From contig CAJNDS010000278.1 in the NCBI GenBank assembly GCA_905221605.1, positions 115,314 through 179,313 of the forward strand: a DNA stretch of 64,000 bases. Reading direction: 5' to 3'. Positions within the stretch are counted from its first letter, which is position 1. Each line of letters opens with the position of its first letter. The stretch comes from Symbiodinium natans (taxonomy: Eukaryota > Sar > Dinophyceae > Suessiales > Symbiodiniaceae). The notes beneath the pieces were generated by a model. That model searched no databases, had not been told where the DNA came from, and saw nothing but the letters and a program-made list of their open reading frames with translations. Made by a program: the position numbers and the translations under genes. Of this stretch, positions 12,301 to 24,300 are shown in pieces.

Positions 12301-15300
12301 CAGGGCTAGGGGGCCGAAATGATGGGTCCTTCTGGGCCTGAACCCCAAACCCTAGGCCCCAAGTTGTGGACCACTAAGAAAAGACAAAAACAAGCCACAG
12401 GCGAGCGGCCCACCAAGACCTCCAAAAGTGACGACAGCCAGGAGTTTGGCCACGAGTGAACGATCGCGAACGCTTTCTAACGGTTTCTGACGCTGGCGAA
12501 CCCTTTTCAGTTCCAACACTAGTCAACGCTCGTGAGCGCTAAACGCACAGGTCCGGGTCAGCATCAGACCCCGCACGCGAAACTCCCAAGACGAGAACCC
12601 TTCGCCAAGGTTCGGGCGAAATGAAAGCGGATCTGAAACCCTAAGCCATATGAAAAGCACAAAACCCCAGAAAGCCCGGCCTCCTGTCCTCCTCGGGATA
12701 GCCGAGGAGCATCAGGTAGGCCGTCACCCCACAAGCCCTTCGGGGGCTCAAAGGGGTTCAGAAGAAGTCTGGGGGTTGGGGGTTTAAGGTTTGGGGTTTA
12801 GGGTTTAGGGTTAGGGTTTTGGGGGCTCAGGGGTTTTTTGGCCTGAAGCTCAAAACTTCCCAAAACCCTAAAGATCCCCCAGCGAGATTCGCAACCTTAA
12901 CAGTCCGCTAAGGCCTTAAACTTAGAGGCCCTCAAGCGGAGCGCTGCGCACCACAAACCTCTGCCCCTCATGCACACCAGCATCCTCAGCACCTTTAGGA
13001 CTTAGGGCTTAGGGCTCATGAAGTTTAACCATTGATGGGCAGTCCCAGAGAACACGAGATTCTTGCACCCACAACACCCTGAGCCCAACACAGGGTGGGA
13101 ACACTCATTGAAGGTGGGAGTACTTCATCCACTTGCCGCTATGTGTATGCAGCAGCTTTCCGCTTAGAGATCTTCGCCAATTTCTGGCACAGCATCTATT
13201 GCCCGTGGGCCAATGATCTCAAGAAGGGAGCAGGAGAAAGATAGGATTCAAGTGCCCACAATACACGCGCATAGGACCCATCACACGCCTCCTCCGCCTG
13301 TGCGTGTGATGTACGCCCGGACGCAGACATCACAGGAGGGCGAAGTCCCAAAGTGCCACGCGTAAAGTAAAGGTTGGAACGTAGTGATCAGAAAAGACTA
13401 CCTAGGAACCCGACCTTTGAAAGCGAGCTGAGGCTGATGCAATGAATGTTCTTCACCATCTTCATAAAACTGTGATGAGAACCACGTTATTTTGGGTTGT
13501 CCTCGATTATGCCTGAGTGCACCTGGGATTAAGAGCCAACGTTGGCCCAGGCTTAAAACTCGCCAGCACCAGACCTGACAAAATGAAATCCAGCCAGCAA
13601 AACAAACTAACAGGACACGTGAGAATGCAAAATGCGCAAGCAAAGCAGATCAGCATGAAAGCATATGACGGAGTGGAATTTGTTTTGCCACGGGCGGCGG
13701 TCGTAACATCAAAGTTCAGAGAGATGTAGGGCTTTGGCGCCCAACTGCAAATACGATTTGAGGCCTCTTAAAAGACTCACAATAATTGCCGTTCATCACT
13801 GGCAGGTTGGTTCGGAACTCATTCAGCAGCGTACTGTCATGCGACACGTGCTTTAGCCAGATTTTCAGCTTTTCAGTCACAAAACCTTCAGGGTAACCAG
13901 CTTGGCGAGTGATCATCACCATGAAGTCTCTCAGAGATTGTAGGAAACATGCCCTGTTGCTGGACAATTGTTTACATCTCGCAAAACCACCCATGAGAAC
14001 CGCTTCAAATGTCGCCGGTGGTGAGAAAGAGCACCATGGTAGCAGCGCTTGTTGATAGCGCCGACTGTAAGCAACAACTTCGCCAACAGGTTTGTAGTGA
14101 GCGCGCCAATGGATCGAATCATGCATGCTCAGCAGCGTCATCCCAACAAAGGGGTTGACAGCATCATCCTTCATGACAAGGTGCGGAGGGTACACAAACA
14201 TCAAAATTTCTTCAGCACGTTTTGCCGCCCAATCCTCACCATAGCAGAGGGGATACAGGATGAAAATCCTGAGGTCGTCAACAAAGCGGATACCACAGAA
14301 GGAGCAGTCTTTCAGGTTCTCCTTGTACGCTAGCCAGGTTTGAGACCTCAAAGCCCTCATTTCATGAGCGACGAGAACCAGTCGAAAAATTGCACCACCC
14401 GCAGCTTGTCCCATCATGATGCCTTCGGTTTGCCACCCGCGAGCGGCTCCAAAGCAGAACTGCATGTGGCGGAACAAGAACGCCAACACAGGGTCCACGT
14501 CCTCAAGGGCGAATTTAACCCATTGGGTCCCTGCCGGTTTGGTCCACGACGCAGAGCCATGAGGAGAGTGTAGTGAGCGTTTTGCAGTTGGGGAGGTCGT
14601 AACCCACGCGCTCCGACGGCCCATTTGCTGCATGGCAGAACTGATGAAATGCCAGGCATCCTGGGCTTCCTGGTGCTGGATTCGCATGTATCCGTTGTCC
14701 ACATCCCGTGAGAGGATGAGAGTGCCGTAGTTGCTTAATTCATTCATCTTCGTGCTCAAGCCCAGATGTTCAAAAGGTCTATCCCGAAACTTTTCCATCG
14801 AGGCGATAACCGACTGGTGAGTGGGGCGGTCAAAATGCGAATCCGTCGGGAGGCTTTTGAGACATAGGTCAATGAAACGAGCAAGGAGGCGGCACAACAA
14901 GCTCAAAGGATTGCAAGACTGGTCACCCAGCGGTCGAGCAATCGCAAGGTTCTTGTGTTTGGGGACAGCTCTGACCTTTCCCCATGATTCATCACGCCCT
15001 GCCAAAGCTGTCAGCCAGCGACGTTTAAACCGCTTGTTGAGTGAGGCTGGCTGCAGGGTTTCACGCAGATTTGGGATCGAAGTGGCTTTTGTGTCCAACC
15101 AGCTCTCATCACTTCGTAGGTAAGTGAAGTTTGTACCCTCAACTGGCTGCAAGCAATCAGTGAGGTCGACCTTGCGTGCAGTGAACTCACCGAAGTCTAC
15201 AGCTTCGGAGTCAATGTTCCTGACTGTTAGCAGCATGTCTGACTCCACTCCAAGCTTGGAGGAGCTGTTGTTACCTGCATGTGTTTTGAAGGGGCGCAAG

Positions 15301-18300
15301 ACCTTATAAGCAGCACCAATCATCAACAGGTTGCCTGGCGGGTGGTGCTGGAACAAACCACAAGCTTGCAGAAAGTACATGCGTGGGCACATGCATACAA
15401 ACTCCGATGTGTTCTTATCGAGCGCCTCTATGAAGAGACCCTCGCAAAGCCTTTTCACTTGAAGCACGTCAGCCATGAGTACGTGGTGGCCCTGCGCATC
15501 AGAACGTGCATCAAACACACGCCAACTATCAGCCAACAACTGTGAGAATTCCTTCGAAGTGGCTTCTAGCTTCTCTTTGACAGTGTCACAGCACCAGGGA
15601 TCCAGCAGTGCGCGGGCAGTACGGGAAAAACCCCTCTGAACATCACGAAGCGTGGAACGCTTGCCTGGCACCACACGGGTGCGTGCTGACAGCCGGCGTA
15701 TAAAGTCTAGATGACTCGGCACAGGGAGCTCACTCTGACGCACGCAAACGTGATAAGTACCATCTAGGGCTTTGCATCTTGGCCATCGATCTTTGGGGAA
15801 AGCGTGACAACAGCATGCGCAAAAGTTCGCATCATCCAGATGATTGTTGAACTTTGGCGCGGAGCGCACCACATCTAGCATACTAGGAGCCGGCTTCCAA
15901 ACAATCTGGCACTTTGCTCGCCCGTCAGAAAATACGGTAGCTTGGCAAGCCCCTATGGCGAACAGTCGGACAAGGAACTTTTGGATGAGCTGCTTAGTGC
16001 TACGAAAGTGCAACGGGGTGCCACACCACGGCAACTCAAGCACAAGACGTTTGACAGGGAGTTGCAGCTTGAGTTGGCAGGCACGTTTGCGCAAAAACCT
16101 CATAGCATTGTTTCTGTTGCTGGATGATGCCCAGCGACGGACCTGATGGAAGATGTACACCAGGGTGGTACGAGACTTGAGAAGGAACAGAAGGCGGAGA
16201 CCATGTTTGGCAACTTTGTCACGCCGATTGAAACACAAAGCACACAGAATGCGGCCAACGGATGAGAAAGGCTGGGGCTTTGACGGTAGGCGAAGCATAC
16301 CAACAGCTCTAAAACCTCGTTGTTTCCTGAGATGTCTTGCCATGGGGCGTTGGCACTGTAACAAGGCCTGGTCAGGACTGTGAGACTGCGGAGCCCTCAA
16401 TGGCACTGCAGGTCCTAAGATCTTTCGCCTTCGTGCCAAGCTCGGGTTCACCAACTCAAGCGCTTCATGACTGAGGTGGCGATAAACATGAGGAGTGTTC
16501 AGCTTGAAGCAAAAGTTGCCAAGAAAAACACGCTCAGCTGCTACCGCCTCATGCACTCCACCATCAACGGCCACAACAGGCAGCATGAAGAAAGACGCCA
16601 CAGCAGGCAGTTCACTGTGCACCTTTTCTCTGAAGAAAAAATACGCAGGGATCTGGCCAGTGGCTCCAGGATTGTGTATCCTGAAAGTGTGATCGGTGTG
16701 CCTGCGGTTGAAGTCAACTGTCCGCCCAGCATACACGTGGGAGTGCAGTGGACTCCACAGAACATATAGAGCATTACACGGAATTGTCGTCAAGTGAGGC
16801 CACAGGCCGCCTGGAAATCGCTTCAGGTATGCAACAAGGCTCACGTCATGATCAAAGGTTGACAATGAGAGGTATTCAATCACAACCGGGAGTGACACAA
16901 GTCGCAAGTCAAGCAAGGCTGACAAACTGCAGTTGCCAGCAGTACCCAGCTTCCTGGCAACGGAACACATGCACTCAATTAGCAAGAACAGTATGGATCG
17001 CAACACGCTTCTCCATTGGGCCCTTCTTTGCGATGGGAGTCGAGTTGCCTCTGCGACGTGCGTGGCAACGTCATCGCCTTGACGATGTAGTCACTCATCG
17101 GCGTCGTGCTTCATGGCAAGGGCACGTGCCACCCATCTGCGAAGCTCATGCACTTGGCGCTTGTCACACTTCAAGCCAATATTTTGTGTGGCCAGCTTGA
17201 AAGTACCATAGACGGACTCACGGATTTGACCCTCAACACCCAACTTTTCCAAGGCAGTGTCAAATTTGACAGCAACGGCGTGCAGCGGTGAGCTGCTATC
17301 AATGGGTTGCTCTTTGCTGGCTTCTTTGACTGACAGAAGCGTGGTCCCAGGCAATGAACGCGGCAAAGCAGACGCATCATGCTCAAACTTGTCAAGAGTG
17401 TAGGCACCAAAGTCAAAGTCAACACGCTTGGGCAGTTTGGACGCAGGCTCACTGGATGCATGCTCCGAGACCGTTGGAGCTTTACGTTTTTCAGGAGCCT
17501 CATGTTGTCCCTTCTTGTACTGCTGAGGAACGTTGGTAGCAATCCAAGCAACGCACTCTTGCACAACCGGCTTGGCCACTTGCAGGTTTAATTTAGGAAC
17601 TACTCCGAAGAAGAAGTCCCTTTCATTACTGCTGGTGGCTATGGGCTTGGCACCTTCACGAATCCAAAACTTGCGCGATTCAGTCGGCTGCAACTCCACA
17701 ATCCTCTGAATCATGAGCTTGTTGATCGCCAGGCATTTCGCAATTTTATCAGGACTGCCCCGATCCATGCGTTGGATGTCATCGGGGTTGAGGTGGCTTG
17801 GCGCTTTCCAAAGGAGTGCATTCAAAGTGTTATGCAACAACACAGCATCGGCTATCTTTGTTGGATCAGCTCGACCCTCCTCGATGCCATGATGCATGGA
17901 CTGTGTGATAAATGGGTGCAAGTCTACGCCCTGACACACTCGACCAAGCGAGTCAATCAGCGAATCGGCGACAACTCTGAGATCATTCTCATCAAGATGG
18001 TCAAGGCTGACAACGGAGTTAATCAAACACCGCACAGTGCTGTCAAAATCGCCAGCCTTTTCTGTTGCGCAAGGCATAGCTTTCAACACCTCAGTCCTTT
18101 CAGCTTCTGAAAGCAGCAACAGCATATCAACAGCTTGCTGGACCCTTGACGCGTGTGGCTGGGATGGAGTTTGCGAAGCATCAGGGAAACCAGAGTGGCT
18201 TGGCATAGGCGGTTGCGTGGGTTGGCAGCCTGTATGATGCATTGGTTGAAAGGATGGGTTGCTCATTTGCAAAGGCACTGTTGTCGAAGCTTGCGAAGCA

Positions 18301-21300
18301 TCAGGGACACCGGGGGGGTTCGGCATAGGTGTCATGTGTGCGGGTTGGAAGCCTGTGTGATGCAAAGGCTGCATCGAAGGACTGCTCATTTGCATAGGCA
18401 CTGTCGCCGTCTCCGCGCCTCCTTGGACGTGTTGCCCGTCATACACGTTGCTATGGAGGGGGAAAAACCAGTTTCCCTGCATGCCCCAGTTGGCACTCGG
18501 ATTGCACTGCCCTTGGTAGAACAGGTTCTGTCCAACGCCAAACATTGCGCAAAACCTACAACAGGCGACCACTGGAGTCAGCTCTGGATGGAATCCACGC
18601 TGCAAACCCTTTGTTTGAGCACGAGAGGCAACACGAGAACCGTAAGAAACATCCTCGATCGCAAGAAAGGCTGTGAACATGTGAAATTACAAGTACTCTG
18701 CACCACTTCGCAAGAGGTAGAAACAGGTAATGTGAGCCAACAACATCCAAAAAAAAAAACTACAGCAAACCGCAACTGATCTCATTGAACCATTAGAACC
18801 TGGTAAATCTGATGCCATGAGATTCTCTATGTTTCTCTGTTAATTTCTCTATGTCCATTGGACAATGACAAGTCCCCCGATGGAGGCATTTTGAGACACG
18901 GCATCAGCCAGAAGGCCGGAACTCGTGCCCAAAACATGTATGCAGCAGCTTTCCGCTTAGAGATCTTCGTCAATTTCTGGCACAGCATCTATTGCCCGTG
19001 GGCCAATGATCTCAAGAAGGGAGCAGGAGAAAGATAGGATTCAAGTGCCCACAATACACGCGCATAGGACCCATCACACGCCTCCTCCGCCTGTGCGTGT
19101 GATGTACGCCCGGACGCAGACATCACAGGAGGGCGAAGTCCCAAAGTGCCACGCGTAAAGTAAAGGTTGGAACGTAGTGATCAGAAAAGACTACCTAGGA
19201 ACCCGACCTTTGAAAGCGAGCTGAGGCTGATGCAATGAATGTTCTTCACCATCTTCATAAAACTGTGATGAGAACCACGTTATTTTGGGTTGTCCTCGAT
19301 TATGCCTGAGTGCACCTGGGATTAAGAGCCAACGTTGGCCCAGGCTTAAAACTCGCCAGCACCAGTCGTTGAAAGTCCGTTGGCAAAGCTGACAGTAGGG
19401 ATAGGTGTAGCTTCCTTCGGGCTACACAAAGTCAGGTATTGTCTCACTTGTCGCATGCAACTCATGAGCTACTCAGAAACACCCATGAGCCTTCAAGCGC
19501 GGGGGTTATTCTAACTTCTGGGGCTTCCTTGTGCAAAGAGTCCCTGGAAAAAAGGGCCCCGAGCTGCGTTACGGTTCAGGAACTTTAAGGTACCATGATA
19601 AGAAAACTGTGGATCCTGAGAAGTTACCATGATAAGAAAACCATGGAACTTGCCAATTCCGGAACAGCAACCAAGCAAGAGGACCATTGCAAGGTTTCGG
19701 CGGGATACAAATGTTGGGCCCTTCTTATCGTACCCTGAACTACAAGGAGCCTACTTGCACCCTAAACCCTTAAACCCTAGTAGATCAAGCCCCCCGCCCC
19801 CCCCTCCCCACTGGCAACCGCACCACATGTCGCAGGATTCGGTGTACTTGCCCTGATGCACCTGACAGGCATCATTGGGTCACTTCCATCGGTTTTCAGG
19901 GTTTGGGATTTAGGGATCCCTCCCCCCCTCCCCAACCTAAAACTCTAGACGACCCAAACCACAAACTTCCCCTCAACTCTGAAACGGGGTCGTTTCAAGG
20001 GCTCCAGGGCTTCAGGGCGCGAGCGTTGAGGGTTTGGGTTAAGGGCTGAGGTAAGGAACTTCGGGAGGCTAACCTTGACATGCCCTGTTCCCCCCCCCCT
20101 CCCCTTGGTAAAACCTCGGACAACCCAGTTTAGGAAACCCCTGAGGACCCGGCTTGAGGAGAACAGTAGTAGGGAGTGCCGGTGCGGTCCGAAAAGACCT
20201 GGGACAGGCTCCGAACAGAGCGCCTTCGGGGTCTTGGGGTATAGGGCTTAGAGAGCAAGAGTTTGGGGCTTTGGCAGCTTCTGTCTGAGAGGTGCTTAAG
20301 AGAGTTGAAGGGCTTTAGGGTGCAGGTGTAGGGTTTCAAGGAACTTGGCTCAAAATATTGGGGGTGTTCAAGCGCAGAGGTTTGGGCCGCTCGCATTCGA
20401 AGTCTGCTCTCCAGAGCTTAGAAAGGCTCCTCTGCTCCGCAAAAAGCACAAGAAGCGATTCACAACCAGCCTTGCAAGCCGCCATGAAACCCGAACGCTG
20501 CCGATGCAAGCCCGCAGCCCTCCGACCAAGAGAACACCGGCATCCTGACCGCTAGGGCCAGGATCCGACTGGAAAACGCCATAAACGCAAACCCTAGGCC
20601 CTAAGCCAAAAACCCGAACCCCATACTAAGTTCGGCATGTTCCCACCCAGGAGCAGACCCTCAACTTGCAACCTCTTGGGGTTCTTCGTGTGCATTTTCG
20701 CAAAGGGGGGGGGGGGGTACCCCGAATATAGCCGAAAGTACTTTGATTCTTATTATAGGAACCCCAAAAAAAAGGATACCCTAAACCCTAACCCCCTATT
20801 TTCGGAAAGGTTCTTAACCCTCCCAAAAAGAAGGGGTTTAGGAATTACAGGTTTAGGGTTTAGGTTTTGGGGTTATGGGTTGAGCGGGTTTAGGCTGAGA
20901 CCCCAAAACCCTGAAAAGTCCTGCGGCTGGGGTGGGTGGCGTAGCCAGGGTTGGCAAACTCCGAGGCACACTTGAAGTCGATGAGCTGGCATCACTGGGG
21001 CTCCGGGTATAGACTTGAGGCTTAAGGTAAGCTGAGGGGCTTGGGGGTTTCGGGGGTTTTCGGCTTCTCTTTGAAATAGTTTGGGGGCAACCAACTCAGG
21101 CTTCGGACTTGCTTAAGGTGTTCACAGAAAGATTTTTGCAAACACACCCTAAACCCTACAAAAGCCCCTAGCCAAGCCCGACCTTACACACCACATGCTG
21201 ACACCCTCTGGACCCCCTTGGGAAATGGCCGGGCGTACCATCGGTGACGGAAGAGGTGCTTTTGGAAGTCGGCAATTGACTTGAGTTTAGGCCTAAACCC

Positions 21301-24300
21301 AAAAAGGAATCGGTCCGGGTGGCTTCGCTGCCTTGGACGGCGTGAGGTGGGAGACAGGTGTTGTTGGATGGCCCTCCACAATCGGGCCAGAGCTGCTCTT
21401 CGCACCTGACGAAGCCCTTAAACCCCAAACCCTAAACCCTAAACCCCAAACCCTAAACCCCAAACCCTTAACCCTACAAACCCTGAACCCACAAACCCTA
21501 AACCCCAAACCGGGCGGGCACGCTTTGACCTGGCTTCGGAGAAGGCTCCCTTTCTGCTTCATCAGCACCTGGTAGCTGCCACACTTCTTGGGGTCCCTTC
21601 TTGGGGTCCTTATTTTCTGGGTGCCGTTTTGTTTGGTTTTTTAAACGGCGGGCCCAAAAAGGGGCCCAGATGTCAGGCTTGTAGCAGCTTTTGGGGCTCT
21701 TCGGGAGGTGTTTGGCGGGTGTTAAAGTTTCGAGATTTCCAAAGGGGGGCCTTATCTTATTCTAGGATGAACCCTCGGTATTGCCTTGTTGCTGGCCGTA
21801 TCTTCGCCTCTCGCTGCCACAATGAGACTATTGCACCTGAAAGGCCTTTAATAATACCATGACATGTCAAGCGAAGAGCAGGGCTCGGGCTTGGGTTTAA
21901 GGGTTAAGGGTTGAGGGTTGAGGGTCAAGGGTCTGGTTTAGGGTTTAGGGCTTAGGGCTTAGGGCTTCGGGCTTCAATCTAAAAACTTAGAACTTCGGGC
22001 TTAGGGCTTAGGGTTTAGGGTTTAGGGCTTCGAGCTTAGGGTTTAGGGTTTAGGGTTTAGGGTTTAGGGGTTGCAAAAAAAAGTGTTCAAGGGTCGGAGG
22101 GGCTTGCGGGAGATGCCAGTTCAGGGTTGAGGGCTTCGCGCTCAGGGTTCACGGGTTAGGCTCGGCTTCAGGAAGCAGCCTCTTTGAACCCTCTAAAACC
22201 CCACAAGCCCAAGAGCCCAAAACACAAACAACAGCCCAAACCCCCAAACCCTGGAATCTCCAAACCCCCCTAAACCCTAAACATCCTAAGCCCTAAACAC
22301 CCCGAAGCCCCAACCCCTAAACATCTAAACACCCCGACGCTCTCAACCCGAAGCCCCCTACCTTAAAGCCCTCAAAGCCAGGGCACGTGCTCCGGCTTTA
22401 TGTCCCGGTGGCAGATGAGGCGGCTGTGCATGTACTCCACTGCCCTTGGGGATAAGGGAGTTTAGGGGTGTTTTTGTAGGGTGTTATTAAGTTTTGCTTT
22501 TAAGTGTTTGTATGTGGTTTTTGTAGGTGCGTTAACGAATCAGGTTAGAGTGCTTTTGTGGTGATTTTTTTGTAATGAGTTTTTAAGGGCTTGGGGGGGG
22601 GGGGGGGGGCAGTTGGGGTTTTGGGGCTGGGATTCGGGTCAGGGTGTTAGGGTTTAGGATTTAAAGGGGTGGCTTCCAGGCTTTGCGGAATATAGGGCCT
22701 GTGTAAGGTTTCAACCCTGAACCCTAAGCCTTAGGACTTTGCATGTGAAGCTCCTTTGGGATTGAAGCATCAAGGCACAGGCAGCCCGCCAAAAACACGC
22801 AAAAGAAGCTTCCTCAGGTAAGAGAAGCCTTGCAGCTCACGGCTCAGTCTCGGAAATCAAACAAACCAGGGTGTAAGGGTCTGGGGTAGGGTGTGGGTTG
22901 AAAGCAAATTAAGGCGCCGGCGAGATGAGTTGCTGCATGACACTGGCCGTCTCCTAGCGCAAGGCAGAGTGAGGGCGACTATAAAACCAGTGTTTGGGGA
23001 GAGTCTCTGGGTTGTAGATGAGGGTTTCGGCCTACCCTGACCCTAAACCCTAAACCCTTATGGTTTAGCTCGCTCCTAAACCCTAAACTTCCCTAAGCCC
23101 TAAACCCTTCGTGATTTTTGGGGATTGAAGGGTAGGTCTGGGGCCTTTCTTGCTCTGGCTTCAGGTAACGTAGCCGAAACCCAAAACCCCTAAAGCCCTA
23201 AAACCCCGAAAAACACCTAAAAGCCCCCAAAACCCCTAAAGCCTCCTTCAAGCACAAACTCCCCCAGAAACCCTCAAAACACCTCAAACCCCCCTGCCTG
23301 GTAAGGGGCCCAGAGCCAACCCCAACAGTCCTGCTCCGTGTGGGTCTCCGCCTCCAGGATGTGGTCGAAGAGCCGCAATCCCTCGCAAAGCCTCAGAGGT
23401 TGGGGAGTGTAGGGATTTTGGGGGGATTTCAGGGTTTCAGGGCTTTCGGGAAATTTCTGGGTTTGGGGTTTTAAGGTTCAGGGTTTAGGGCTTTGAGGTT
23501 TTAAGCTCGTGAAGCGCACGTGAAATGTCTGGTTTAGGGGTTTGGAGGCTTGGAGGGGTTTGCGGGTTTAAGCCCGGAACCCCACAGCAGGCTCGTGTAA
23601 TGCACCTGGGACACGCCTTTCTGCCCCAAACCCGAAACGCTGCACCTTAATACCCTACTTCTTCCGAAAGCAGAATGAAACCAAGTCTCTCCTGAAGGTC
23701 TTCCGGGGTTTTGGGGCATTTTGTGGAAGCCGTATGGGCTGCAAAGTGACTTTAGGGTTTCTTCGGGTTCAGGGTTTAGGGCTTGGCGCGGGGCTCGAAG
23801 ACGACGTAGAAGTTCAGCTTGTCCTTGAAGGTCTCGTGCATCCTGGCAGGCAAAAGGATAAGGCTAAGTCTAAGTCAGGCCCTCTGCAGGGTGACCCCAA
23901 CATCTTGACTGAGATATGAAAAGGAATGAAAAAAAAAAACATATTCCATGAGATCAGATAAACCAATTGTGAAAGCAGCGCCTGACGATGTTCGGGTGGG
24001 CCCGCACATCTTTGAACAGCATGACCTCTCCGCCAAAGGATGACGGAACTCCATCAACACCTCCTAAACCTAACCCTTATTATTAGGATATTTCAGGGTG
24101 GACTGGGCAGCCAGAACTCATTGCTCACCAATAGTTGCACAACATGGAACAGCCAGACAGGATAAGACCCTATCTAAGAGCGAAAATGCCGTTGAAAGAT
24201 TACACCAGCCCCCCAAACAGTTTAGACCGGAAAGTTGAGATAATAAATAAGATCTCAGAAGGAGGAGGAATCAAGAGTATGTAAACCCCATGACACAGCG

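Larger units (their letters stand above)
13144..19365 (-). mobile_element. Penelope-like element with N-terminal GIY-YIG nuclease (Naiad/Chlamys-type layout)
   Basis: A 6,222 bp element is bounded by two direct repeats of 429 bp. It holds two minus-strand ORFs, and the second carries GIY-YIG, CxC and RT in that order. Penelope-like elements typically carry such pseudo-LTRs. The permuted N-terminal nuclease plus CxC linker is the published mark of the Naiad/Chlamys clade. It lies in the intron between kinase exons 19824-19861 and 12684-12737, in the same orientation as that gene. I saw no clear target-site duplication and no hammerhead core (CUGANGA with GAAA) in the repeats, which fits that clade. 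Confidence 0.88.

Noticed and set aside
13144-13572. Hammerhead ribozyme in the pseudo-LTR
   Set aside because: No CUGANGA core with a paired GAAA was seen on either strand. The only stem is an 8 bp inverted repeat.
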